From: Micromonospora sp. WMMD961
Lineage (GTDB): Bacteria; Actinomycetota; Actinomycetes; Mycobacteriales; Micromonosporaceae
DNA: 64,000 nucleotides
NCBI RefSeq assembly: GCF_029626145.1
Contig: NZ_JARUBJ010000002.1
Span: forward strand, 6,458,501 to 6,522,500
Direction: 5' to 3'
Shown one piece after another: positions 7,242 through 15,265 of the stretch (position 1 is the stretch's first letter; each line of letters begins with the position of its first letter). A program made the position numbers and the translations under genes. The notes below the pieces were generated by a model, which worked only from the letters and a program-made list of their open reading frames with translations, was not told the origin of the DNA and did no database searches.

Positions 7242-8945
7242 TCAGCGGACGGTGACCGTGACCGTGTGCCAGCCGGTGGCACCGTCCGGGGCGACGCCCT
7301 GCGTACGCTCGGTCTGGGTCTCGCCGGTCGCGTCCGTTGCCCGAACCTGGAGGCGGTGCTCGCCCGGCGTGGCGTCCCAGCGCCACGACCACTGCACCCA
7401 GGTGTCCACCGACACCGTCGGGGCCAGTGTCGCCTCCTGCCAGGGCCCGTCGTCGACGCGTACCTCGACGCGGCGGATGCCCCGGTGCTGCGCCCACGCC
7501 ACCCCGGCCACGGTGATCGGGCCGGTGGTCAGCCGGTTGCGTCGCCGGGGCGCGTCGATCCGGGACTGGGTCTTGATCGGCCCCTGGGCTGACCAGCCGC
7601 GCGGCACCCAGTACGCGTCGAAGTCGGCGAACCGGGTCAGCTCCAGCTCGGTGACCCACTTGCACGCCGACACGTAGCCGTAGAGGCCGGGCACCACCAT
7701 CCGGGCCGGGAAGCCGTGCTCGACCGGCAGCGGCTCGCCGTTCATGCCGACCGCCAGCAGAGCGTCCCGCCCGTCGCGCAGCGCGGCGGTGGGGGTGCCG
7801 CAGGTCCAGCCGTCGACCGAGCGGCCGACGACCTGGTCGGCGTCCCCGTCCGGATCCACCTCGTCCAGCAGTTCCCGAAGGGGTACGCCGAGCCAGCGGG
7901 CGTTGCCGATCAGGTCCCCGCCCACCTCGTTGGAGACGCACGCCAGCGTGACGTACCGCTCCACCAGCGGCCGGGCCAGCAGTTCGGCGTACGTGTAGGT
8001 GCGTTCGGTGCCGACCCGCCCATGGATCCGCAGCCGCCAGGTGTCCGGGTCGACCTGTGGCACCACCAGCGCGGTGTCGATCCGGTAGAAGCCGAGGTTC
8101 GACGTGACGTACGGCGCGAGCTGCGTCAGTGAGAGGTCCGCACCGGCCGGCACGGCCGGTGCGGGGGCGACCGGTGCGGGCAGTCGGATCGCGTCCCGCG
8201 CGGCGGAGACTCCGCGTCGTCCGGCCAGCCAGCGCCCACCGAGACCAGCCACCACGGCGCTGCCGAGCAGCACCCCACTGCCGGTGAGGAACCGCCGCCG
8301 AGACTCGGGGTCCACCTCCGCAGGACCGGCCGGGACCGCCGGCGCGGGCGCGGCGGGTGTCGCCGGCAACCCCTCCGGGCCCGGCGAAGCCGGCTCGCTT
8401 TCCGGGCGCGCCGAAGCCGGCTCGGCCCGCGACTCTCGCACCGGACCGGCAGGTGGCACCGGATCGGCGGGCGGCTCGGTCGGGGTGGGTGGCGACCAGG
8501 GCCAGGGATCCAGCTCGAACGGCCCGTCGATGAACAGCCAGAGCACCAGCGCGCCGATGCCGGCGCCGACCAGTGACGGCAGCGCGTCGAAGGCGTCCGC
8601 ACCGGGGCGGGTCAGCGCGGCGGCCACGCCGATGACGCCGAACGCGGTGATGCCGGCCAGGCCGAACGCCAGACGACGGACCGCCAGGACACCGAACAGC
8701 GCGGCGAACCCTCCCAGCAGCAGGCCCGTGCCGACCAGCAGCGCGATCTTGTCGGCGGTGCCGAAGATGTCGATGGCGAACTGCTTCAGCGACTCCGGGA
8801 CGGCGTCCACGACCACCCCGCCGACCGCTACCAGGGGTGCCGACCGGGGACCGGTCAGCACCGCCACCGGTTCGGCGATCCCGATCGCGACGGCGGCGGC
8901 GGTCACTCCGGCCAGCGCGGCGTAGCGCCGCGATGTGGTGCTCAT
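7242..8945 (-). CDS. Membrane-anchored molybdopterin-dependent oxidoreductase (sulfite oxidase/YedY fold)
   Basis: A 567-residue protein. ATG 8945 (MSTTSRRYAALAG) is preferred over an ATG 21 bases upstream. The N-terminal third has about five hydrophobic segments (to about residue 150), then a Pro/Ala/Glu-rich linker and a further hydrophobic helix near the RRRFLTGSG segment, which could also act as an export signal. The C-terminal half is the Mo-cofactor domain: VTLACVSNEVGGDLIGNA contains the Mo-ligating Cys, followed by the dimerisation domain (GVAWAQHRGIRRVEVRVDDG). The likely site of action is outside the membrane. The substrate is unknown; sulfite or a sulfoxide are possibilities from the family. 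Confidence 0.88.
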   Translation of the reverse strand: MSTTSRRYAALAGVTAAAVAIGIAEPVAVLTGPRSAPLVAVGGVVVDAVPESLKQFAIDIFGTADKIALLVGTGLLLGGFAALFGVLAVRRLAFGLAGITAFGVIGVAAALTRPGADAFDALPSLVGAGIGALVLWLFIDGPFELDPWPWSPPTPTEPPADPVPPAGPVRESRAEPASARPESEPASPGPEGLPATPAAPAPAVPAGPAEVDPESRRRFLTGSGVLLGSAVVAGLGGRWLAGRRGVSAARDAIRLPAPVAPAPAVPAGADLSLTQLAPYVTSNLGFYRIDTALVVPQVDPDTWRLRIHGRVGTERTYTYAELLARPLVERYVTLACVSNEVGGDLIGNARWLGVPLRELLDEVDPDGDADQVVGRSVDGWTCGTPTAALRDGRDALLAVGMNGEPLPVEHGFPARMVVPGLYGYVSACKWVTELELTRFADFDAYWVPRGWSAQGPIKTQSRIDAPRRRNRLTTGPITVAGVAWAQHRGIRRVEVRVDDGPWQEATLAPTVSVDTWVQWSWRWDATPGEHRLQVRATDATGETQTERTQGVAPDGATGWHTVTVTVR

Positions 8946-9034
8946 CGGCCCAGTGTGCGCGATCATCTCGCCCGGTCGCCAACAACGTCAGCGTTCGGTA
9001 ATGACCGGCCGGGAGGCAGGGCTCGCAAGACGGA

Positions 9035-9068
9035 CCGGGGCACACCGCCGTACGACGGTGTGCCCCGG
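9035..9068 (-). terminator. Terminator hairpin after groEL
   Basis: A perfect 13-bp stem (CCGGGGCACACCG and its complement) with an 8-base loop, 20 bases beyond the groEL stop. Confidence 0.75.
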
Positions 9069-9087
9069 AACGGGTGTCGCTACCGGG

Positions 9088-10728
9088 TCAGAAGCCCGGG
9101 CCGTGCTGGTGGCCGTGACCGTGGCCGTGCCCACCGGCGGCGGCCGGCTCGGCCTGCTCCGGCTTGTCCACCACGAGGCTCTCCGTGGTGAGCAGCAGAC
9201 CGGCGATCGAGGCGGCGTTGGTGACCGCGTTGCGGGTCACCTTCACCGGGTCGATGATGCCGGCCTTGACCAGGTCGACGTACTCGCCCTTGGCGGCGTC
9301 GAGGCCGTTGCCCCAGTCGAGGTCGGCGACCTTCTGGGTCACGACGTAGCCGTCGTGACCGGCGTTCTGGGCGATCCAGCGCAGCGGCTCGACGAGCGCC
9401 TTGCGCACGACCGAGACGCCGACCTTCTCGTCACCGGTGAAGCCCAGGTCGTCGTCGAGCGCCGAGAGGATCTGCACCAGGGCGGCGCCGCCGCCGGGCA
9501 CGGTGCCCTCCTCGACCGCGGCCTTGGTCGCGGCGATGGCGTCCTCGATGCGGTGCTTGCGCTCCTTCATCTCGACCTCGGTGGCCGCGCCAGCCTTGAT
9601 CACGGCGATGCCACCGGAGAGCTTCGCCAGCCGCTCGGCCAGCTTCTCCCGGTCCCAGTCGGAGTCGGAGGCCTCGATCTCCTTGCGGATCTGGGCCACC
9701 CGGTCGGCGACGTCGGCCTTCTGGCCGCCGCCGTCGACGATCGTGGTGTTCTCCTTGTCGACCACGACGCGCCGAGCGGTGCCGAGCACCTCAAGGCCGA
9801 CCTGGTCGAGCTTGTAGCCCAGCTCCGGGGCGACCAGCTCGGCACCCGTGGAGATCGCGATGTCCTGGAGCATCGCCTTGCGCCGGTCACCGAAGCCCGG
9901 GGCCTTGACCGCGCAGACCTTGAGGGTCTTGCGCAGCGAGTTGACCACCAGGGTGGAGAGCGCCTGGCCGTCCACGTCCTCGGCGATGATCAGCAGGGGC
10001 TTGCTGTTCTGCAGGACCTTCTCCAGCAGCGGCAGCAGCTCCTCGATCGCCGAGATCTTCTGGGTGGTGACCAGGATGTACGCGTCCTCGAGGACGGACT
10101 CCTGGCTCTCCAGGTCGGTGACGAAGTTCGGCGAGATGAAGCCCTTGTCGAACTGGAGACCCTCGGTCACGTCCAGTTCGGTGGTGAGCATCGAGCCTTC
10201 CTCGACGGTGATGACACCGTCGCGGCCGACCCGCTCCATCGCCTCGGCGATCAGGTCGCCGATCGTGGCGTCCTGCGCGGAGATCGTCGCCACGTTCGCG
10301 ATCGACTCCTTGCTGGTGACCTCGGCGGCACGGCCGAGCAGCGCCTCGGAGACCTTGGTGGCCGCCGCGTCGATGCCCCGCTTGAGGCCGGCCGGGTTGG
10401 TCCCGGCGGTCACGTTGCGCAGACCCTCGCGAACCATCGCCTGGGCCAGCACGGTCGCGGTGGTGGTCCCGTCGCCGGCGACGTCGTTGGTCTTGGTCGC
10501 CACCTCCTTGACCAGCTGCGCGCCAAGGTTCTCGTACGGGTTGGTGAGCTCGATCTCCTTGGCGATGGTCACACCATCGTTGGTGATCGTCGGCGCACCG
10601 AATTTCTTGTCCAGGACGACGTTGCGCCCGCGCGGGCCGAGGGTGACCTTGACCGCGTCCGCGAGGGCGTTGACACCGTGCTCCAGCAGGTGCCGGGCGT
10701 CGTCCGAGAAGCTCAGGATCTTCGCCAT
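9088..10728 (-). CDS. groEL: Chaperonin GroEL (His-tailed, operon-linked paralogue)
   Basis: A 546-residue protein starting MAKILSFSDDARHLLEHGVN; ATG 10728 fits the family and has GGGAC upstream. VTLGPRGRNVVLDKKFGAPT and AGDGTTTATVLAQAM are the ATP-binding signatures. The C-terminus ends in a histidine-rich tail (GGHGHGHGHQHGPGF) rather than GGM repeats. In actinobacteria that marks the groES-linked GroEL1 type, so a second GroEL with a GGM tail is expected elsewhere. It is co-transcribed with groES, with a hairpin between them, under two CIRCE elements. Confidence 0.97.
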   Translation of the reverse strand: MAKILSFSDDARHLLEHGVNALADAVKVTLGPRGRNVVLDKKFGAPTITNDGVTIAKEIELTNPYENLGAQLVKEVATKTNDVAGDGTTTATVLAQAMVREGLRNVTAGTNPAGLKRGIDAAATKVSEALLGRAAEVTSKESIANVATISAQDATIGDLIAEAMERVGRDGVITVEEGSMLTTELDVTEGLQFDKGFISPNFVTDLESQESVLEDAYILVTTQKISAIEELLPLLEKVLQNSKPLLIIAEDVDGQALSTLVVNSLRKTLKVCAVKAPGFGDRRKAMLQDIAISTGAELVAPELGYKLDQVGLEVLGTARRVVVDKENTTIVDGGGQKADVADRVAQIRKEIEASDSDWDREKLAERLAKLSGGIAVIKAGAATEVEMKERKHRIEDAIAATKAAVEEGTVPGGGAALVQILSALDDDLGFTGDEKVGVSVVRKALVEPLRWIAQNAGHDGYVVTQKVADLDWGNGLDAAKGEYVDLVKAGIIDPVKVTRNAVTNAASIAGLLLTTESLVVDKPEQAEPAAAGGHGHGHGHQHGPGF

Positions 10729-10750
10729 TAATGTCCCTTCGAAGCGCCAC

Positions 10751-10780
10751 TGCCCCGGCCCGGCGAGCCGGACCGGGGCA
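10751..10780 (-). promoter_or_regulatory. Hairpin between groES and groEL
   Basis: Arms of 14 bases (TGCCCCGGCCCGGC and its complement with one mismatch) around a 2-base GA centre lie in the 70-base groES-groEL gap. It could be an attenuator or mRNA-processing/stability element that sets the ratio of the two products. Confidence 0.55.
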
Positions 10781-10798
10781 ATGGAACTGATCGGTTGC

Positions 10799-11113
10799 TT
10801 ACTTCTCGATGACCGCGAGGACGTCGCGGGCGGAGAGCACCAGGTACTCCTCGCCGGCGTACTTGACCTCGGTGCCGCCGTACTTCGAGTAGAGGACGGT
10901 GTCGCCGACCTGCACGTCAACCGGAACCCGGTTGCCGTTGTCGTCGACGCGCCCCGGGCCCACAGCGAGGACGGTGCCCTCCTGCGGCTTCTCCTTGGCG
11001 GTGTCGGGGATCACGATGCCCGACGCCGTGGTGGTCTCAGCCTCGTTCGCCTGGACCACGATGCGGTCCTCGAGCGGCTTGATCGCAACCTTGGTCGCGG
11101 TAGTCACGGGCAT
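10799..11113 (-). CDS. groES: Co-chaperonin GroES
   Basis: A 104-residue protein from ATG 11113, with GGAGGG upstream. IKPLEDRIVVQANEAETTTA with the mobile loop SGIVIPDTAKEKPQEGTV and the C-terminal YLVLSARDVLAVI are diagnostic. It forms the lid of the GroEL chamber. It is the first gene of the heat-shock operon, with two CIRCE operators about 135-205 bases upstream. Confidence 0.97.
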   Translation of the reverse strand: MPVTTATKVAIKPLEDRIVVQANEAETTTASGIVIPDTAKEKPQEGTVLAVGPGRVDDNGNRVPVDVQVGDTVLYSKYGGTEVKYAGEEYLVLSARDVLAVIEK

Positions 11114-11248
11114 ACCCTCCTGGGGTACTGGTTTCGTTGCTGGCCGGCGGGGCCGACCAGCGTCAATCTGCCTCATGCCACCGGGCGGGGCCGTCGTCGC
11201 GGGTGCCGGTCCGCCTGGCGTGCGCACCCAGGTCGTGAGACCCGGAAG

Positions 11249-11275
11249 CTGGCACCCTCAGGGTGAGAGTGCTAA
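11249..11275. promoter_or_regulatory. CIRCE operator 1 (HrcA site)
   Basis: CTGGCACCC-N9-GAGTGCTAA, close to the CIRCE consensus TTAGCACTC-N9-GAGTGCTAA with a perfect right half. It lies upstream of groES and should mediate HrcA repression. Confidence 0.85.
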
Positions 11276-11293
11276 TCGCAGGTTATTCCGTGG

Positions 11294-11320
11294 CTAGCAC
11301 TCCGTCAAGGAGAGTGCCAG
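11294..11320. promoter_or_regulatory. CIRCE operator 2 (HrcA site)
   Basis: CTAGCACTC-N9-GAGTGCCAG, with a near-perfect left half and the canonical 9-base spacer. Its centre is 45 bases from that of CIRCE 1, about four helical turns, which suits cooperative binding. Confidence 0.88.
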
Positions 11321-11372
11321 CGCGTCGCGCCCCGCCAGCCTGGATTCCTGGTTCGACCGGGAGAATGACCGG

Positions 11373-12569
11373 GTGGATCTCGATCAGCTGGCGGCGCTGC
11401 GTACCCCCGAGGGGTCGGCCGCGCTCACGGCGGCGGCCGGTCTGGCCGGCGGTGACCCACTGGTCGCGGCCTCGGCGCTGCGCGCCACCGGGGTGCCGCC
11501 GGCGTTGGCCGCGGCGGCCCTCACCCAGGCCGAGCTACGCCACCGGGCGGTGGGCAAGTTCGGTCCGGCCGCCGCCGGGATGTTCCTCACCCGCCCCGGC
11601 CTGGAGCAGGCCACCCGCCGGGTGGTCGCCGACCGGCGGGCCGCCCGGCTGTACGCGGCCGGCGTGCGCACCCTGGCCGACCTCGGGTGCGGCCTCGGCG
11701 CCGACGCGCTGGCCGCCGCCCGCGCCGGCATCCGGGTGTACGGGGTGGAGGCCGATCCGGTGACCGCCGCGATGGCCGCCGCCAACGCCGCGGCGGCCGG
11801 GCTGGCCGACCTGTTCACCGTCGAGTGCGGGGATGCCACCGCGTTCGACGTGTCAGGGGTCGACGGGGTCTTCTGCGACCCGGCCCGCCGCACCACCGGC
11901 ACCGGGCGGCGGATCTTCGACCCGCGCGCCTACTCGCCGCCGTGGGACTTCGTCACGGGGTTGGCCGAGCGGGTGCCGCGCACCGTGGTGAAGGTGGCAC
12001 CGGGCCTGGACCACGGGCTTGTTCCGGCTGGTGCGGAGGCGGAGTGGGTCGGCGTGGACGGCGACCTGGTCGAGGCCGCGCTCTGGTGCGGCGAGCTGGC
12101 CGAGGTGCCCCGCCGCGCCACCCTCTACCGCCAGCGGGGCGCCGAGACTCACCACCATCAGCTGACCGGCTCGGGCGCCGCCGAGGCGCCGGTCGGGCCG
12201 CCACGCCGCTACCTGTACGACCCGGACCCGGCGGTGGTACGCGCACACCTCGTCGCCGAACTCGCCACCGAACTGGACGCCACCCTCGGCGACCCGAGCA
12301 TCGCCTACCTCTACGCCGACCAGCCGATCCGCACCCCGTACGCGCGCGGCCTGGAGATCACCGACGTGCTGCCGTTCTCGCTCAAGCGCCTGCGGGCGCT
12401 GCTGCGCGATCGGGGGGTGGGCCGGGTGGAGATCCTCAAGCGGGGTTCCGCACTCACTCCGGAGCAGCTCCGGCGGGACCTGCGACTGGCCGGCGACGGA
12501 GCGGCGAGCCTGGTGCTCACCCGGGTCGCCGGCGCACCGACCGTGCTGATCGGGCAGCCGGTCGACTAG
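11373..12569 (+). CDS. Class I SAM-dependent methyltransferase with THUMP-like C-terminal domain
   Basis: A 398-residue protein from GTG 11373. The Rossmann methyltransferase core is at about 100-215: TLADLGCGLGADALAAARAG is the SAM-binding glycine motif, GVEADP is motif II, and GVFCDPARRTTGTGR resembles an NPP-like catalytic loop. The C-terminal region (FSLKRLRALLRDRGVGRVEI) matches the THUMP-like domain of a conserved actinobacterial family. The substrate, perhaps RNA, is not established. It is followed after 10 bases by a ybaK-type gene and is probably co-transcribed with it. Confidence 0.82.
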   Translation: MDLDQLAALRTPEGSAALTAAAGLAGGDPLVAASALRATGVPPALAAAALTQAELRHRAVGKFGPAAAGMFLTRPGLEQATRRVVADRRAARLYAAGVRTLADLGCGLGADALAAARAGIRVYGVEADPVTAAMAAANAAAAGLADLFTVECGDATAFDVSGVDGVFCDPARRTTGTGRRIFDPRAYSPPWDFVTGLAERVPRTVVKVAPGLDHGLVPAGAEAEWVGVDGDLVEAALWCGELAEVPRRATLYRQRGAETHHHQLTGSGAAEAPVGPPRRYLYDPDPAVVRAHLVAELATELDATLGDPSIAYLYADQPIRTPYARGLEITDVLPFSLKRLRALLRDRGVGRVEILKRGSALTPEQLRRDLRLAGDGAASLVLTRVAGAPTVLIGQPVD

Positions 12570-12579
12570 CGTCGTCGGT

Positions 12580-13059
12580 GTGGCGGGACAGGGCACTCCG
12601 GCGACGGCACTGTTGGTCAAGCGTGGGATCGAGCACCGCACCCATCCGTACCGGGTGGCACCGGATGCGCCGAACTACGGCGCGTTGGTGGCGGTGGCGC
12701 TCGGTGTGGCACCGGAGCGGGTGTTCAAGTCGCTGGTGACCGCTGTCGACGGCGCGCTCACCGTGGCGGTCGTTCCGGTCACCGGCGAGCTGGATCTCAA
12801 GGCGCTCGCGGCGGCGGTCGGCGGCAAGCGGGCGGTGTTGGCCGACCGGGAGGTCGCCGAGCGGGCCACCGGTTACGTACGCGGTGGGATCAGCCCGCTC
12901 GGGCAACGCCGGCGGTTGCCGACCGTGCTGGACGAATCCGCGCTGGATCTCCCGACGATCTACGTGTCGGCTGGTCGGCGTGGCCTGCAGGTCGAACTGA
13001 CCGCGGCGGATCTGATGGCGCTGACCGGCGCCCGCACCGCGTCGTTGCAGACCCGCTGA
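12580..13059 (+). CDS. ybaK: YbaK/ProX-type Cys-tRNA(Pro)/aminoacyl-tRNA deacylase
   Basis: A 159-residue single-domain protein. APERVFKSLVTAVDGALTVA holds the conserved Lys of the editing site. GYVRGGISPLGQRRRLPTVLD and TIYVSAGRRGLQVEL are typical of the YbaK branch, which hydrolyses mischarged Cys-tRNA(Pro). The start is GTG at 12580. The specificity assignment is from family similarity. Confidence 0.88.
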   Translation: MAGQGTPATALLVKRGIEHRTHPYRVAPDAPNYGALVAVALGVAPERVFKSLVTAVDGALTVAVVPVTGELDLKALAAAVGGKRAVLADREVAERATGYVRGGISPLGQRRRLPTVLDESALDLPTIYVSAGRRGLQVELTAADLMALTGARTASLQTR

Positions 13060-13121
13060 CGACATTCGTGACGGCCGAGCCCTCGGCGGGTAGCCGGGGA
13101 GTAACAGCCACGTTGCTGAAT

Positions 13122-13140
13122 TGTTATCGCTCCCAACAAA
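13122..13140. promoter_or_regulatory. Candidate sugar-regulator operator upstream of xylF
   Basis: TTGTT-N9-AACAA, an inverted repeat 97 bases before the xylF start and in the only AT-rich stretch of the gap. The local ROK regulator is a natural candidate ligand. The GTTATCGCT core also recalls LacI-family sites, so the binder is uncertain. Confidence 0.45.
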
Positions 13141-13236
13141 CTTGGCACCTGCGCGGTCTTGTGGAGCCGGTGTGACGCGAAATACGTTGCCGGACACAAC
13201 AAAACGACACCTCCCCCACCCGAAAGGACCCTGCAC

Positions 13237-14331
13237 ATGCGTAAGGGGATCCTCACCATCGCCGCCGTGGGCCTACTCGCAACCGGTGGCTTGACCGCCT
13301 GCGGCGACGACTCCGGCCCTGGTTCGACCGACTCCGCCAAGACCCCCAAGATCGGCGTGATCCTCCCGGACAGCAAGTCCTCCGTCCGCTGGGAGACCGC
13401 GGACCGTCGATTCCTGGAAGAGGCGTTCAAGGCCGCCGGCGTCCAGTCCGACATCCAGAACGCCCAGAACGACAAGACCGCCTTCCAGACCATCGCCGAC
13501 CAGATGATCACCGGCGGCGTCACCGTCCTGATGATCGTCAACCTGGACTCCGGCACCGGCAAGGCCGTGCTCGACAAGGCCAAGTCGCAGGGCGTCGCCA
13601 CCATCGACTACGACCGGCTCACCCTGGGCGGCTCCGCCCAGTACTACGTCAGCTTCGACAACGAGGTCGTCGGCAAGCTGCAGGGCGAAGGTCTGGTCAA
13701 GTGCCTGACCGAGAAGGGCGCCAAGAACCCGGTCGTGTCGTACCTGAACGGCTCCCCCACCGACAACAACGCCACCCTGTTCAAGAACGGCTACGACTCG
13801 GTGCTCAAGCCGAAGTTCGACTCCAACGAGTACGTCAAGGGCCCCGAGGACGCGGTGCCGGCGTGGGACAACGCGCAGGCCGCGACGATCTTCGAGCAGC
13901 AGCTCACCAAGGCCAACGGCAAGATCGACGGCGTGCTGGCCGCCAACGACGGTCTCGGCAACGCGGCCATCTCGATCCTGAAGAAGAACAAGCTCAACGG
14001 CAAGGTGCCGGTGACCGGGCAGGACGCCAGCACCGAGGGCCTGCAGAACATCCTCGCCGGTGACCAGTGCATGACCGTCTACAAGGCGGTCCGGGAAGAG
14101 GCCAAGGCGGCCTCCGACCTGGCCATCGCGCTCGCCAAGGGCGAGAAGAAGGACACCGGCCAGACGGTGAAGGACCCGGAGGGCAACCGCGACGTCCCGT
14201 CGGTGCTGCTCACCCCGAAGGCCATCTACAAGGACAACGTCAAGGACGTCATCGCCGACGGCTACGTGACCAAGGAAGAGGTCTGCGCCGGGGCGTACGC
14301 CACGCTCTGCGCCGACGCCGGTATCAGCTGA
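13237..14331 (+). CDS. xylF: Xylose-type sugar ABC transporter, substrate-binding lipoprotein
   Basis: A 364-residue protein from ATG 13237, with AAAGGA upstream. The signal peptide ends in a lipobox (GGLTAC), so the mature protein is a lipid-anchored type-1 periplasmic binding protein. IGVILPDSKSSVRWETADR, AIDYDRLTLGG-like TIDYDRLTLGGSAQYYVSFD and VTGQDASTEGLQNILAGDQC match the XylF/ChvE monosaccharide group. It is the first gene of xylF-xylG-xylH-ROK. An 18-bp stem-loop after it probably protects its mRNA, so it is made in excess of the membrane parts. Confidence 0.9.
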   Translation: MRKGILTIAAVGLLATGGLTACGDDSGPGSTDSAKTPKIGVILPDSKSSVRWETADRRFLEEAFKAAGVQSDIQNAQNDKTAFQTIADQMITGGVTVLMIVNLDSGTGKAVLDKAKSQGVATIDYDRLTLGGSAQYYVSFDNEVVGKLQGEGLVKCLTEKGAKNPVVSYLNGSPTDNNATLFKNGYDSVLKPKFDSNEYVKGPEDAVPAWDNAQAATIFEQQLTKANGKIDGVLAANDGLGNAAISILKKNKLNGKVPVTGQDASTEGLQNILAGDQCMTVYKAVREEAKAASDLAIALAKGEKKDTGQTVKDPEGNRDVPSVLLTPKAIYKDNVKDVIADGYVTKEEVCAGAYATLCADAGIS

Positions 14332-14362
14332 CCGACGCCGCAGTACCCGCCGGGACGACCAC

Positions 14363-14403
14363 CGCCGCCCGGCACGGGAGCCACTCTCCCGTGCCGGGCG
14401 GCG
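14363..14403 (+). promoter_or_regulatory. 18-bp stem-loop between xylF and xylG
   Basis: A perfect 18-bp stem (CGCCGCCCGGCACGGGAG and its complement) with a 5-base loop lies in the 115-base gap. A partial terminator or 3'-stabilising hairpin is the usual reason for such a structure after a binding-protein gene. Confidence 0.75.
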
Positions 14404-14446
14404 CCCGCCGGACGGGCCCCGACCCTCCCTTAAGAAGGAGACCTCC

Positions 14447-15265
14447 GTGTCCGCGACCCCCCTGCTGGAACTCCGCGGGATCGACAAGAGCTTCGGTCCC
14501 GTCCAGGTGCTCCGCGACGTCGCCCTGACCGTCCACCCGGGCGAAGTCACCGCACTGGTCGGAGACAACGGCGCCGGCAAGTCGACCCTGGTGAAGTGCA
14601 TCAGTGGCATCCACCCCACCGATGCCGGCGAGTTCCTGTTCAACGGTGAACCAGTCCATATCGGCAGCCCCCGCGACGCCGCCGCGCTCGGCATCGAGGT
14701 CGTCTACCAGGACCTCGCGCTCTGCGACAACCTGGACATCGTGCAGAACATGTTCCTCGGCCGGGAGAAGCTCAGCGGCATCGTCCTCGACGAGCCGACC
14801 ATGGAACAGCTCGCCGCCGAGACACTGGCCGGGCTCTCCATCCGCACCGTCACCTCCCTGCGACAGCACGTGTCCAGCCTCTCCGGTGGTCAGCGCCAGA
14901 CCGTGGCCATCGCCAAGGCGGTGCTGTGGAACAGCAAGCTGGTCATCCTGGACGAGCCGACCGCGGCACTGGGTGTGGCACAGACCGCCCAGGTGCTCGA
15001 ACTGGTCCGCCGTCTCGCCGACAACGGCCTGGCCGTGGTGCTCATCTCGCACAACATGAACGACGTCTTCGCCGTCTCCGACCGGATCGCCGCGCTGTAC
15101 CTCGGCCAGATGGTCGCCCAGGTGAAGACCACCGACATCACCCACGCGCAGGTGGTCGAGCTGATCACCGCCGGGCGCTCGGGCGGGCTCGGCATCGCCG
15201 CCGACCCGGGCAGCAACGGCGACGGCCCGCAGCCGGCCGACTCGATCTCAGGAGGCGCCCGATGA
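14447..15265 (+). CDS. xylG: Sugar ABC transporter ATP-binding protein (single ABC domain)
   Basis: A 272-residue protein from GTG 14447 (AAGAAGGAG upstream). Walker A GDNGAGKSTLVKC, Q-loop VYQDLAL, signature LSGGQRQTVAIAKA, Walker B LVILDEP and H-loop LISHNM are all present, so the ATPase is complete. E. coli XylG carries two ABC domains; this protein has one and must work as a homodimer. The stop overlaps xylH by four bases. Confidence 0.92.
   Translation: MSATPLLELRGIDKSFGPVQVLRDVALTVHPGEVTALVGDNGAGKSTLVKCISGIHPTDAGEFLFNGEPVHIGSPRDAAALGIEVVYQDLALCDNLDIVQNMFLGREKLSGIVLDEPTMEQLAAETLAGLSIRTVTSLRQHVSSLSGGQRQTVAIAKAVLWNSKLVILDEPTAALGVAQTAQVLELVRRLADNGLAVVLISHNMNDVFAVSDRIAALYLGQMVAQVKTTDITHAQVVELITAGRSGGLGIAADPGSNGDGPQPADSISGGAR

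Noticed and set aside
8935..10731. A 598-codon plus-strand frame opposite groEL
   Set aside because: It is the mirror of the groEL reading frame, with no RBS or domain.
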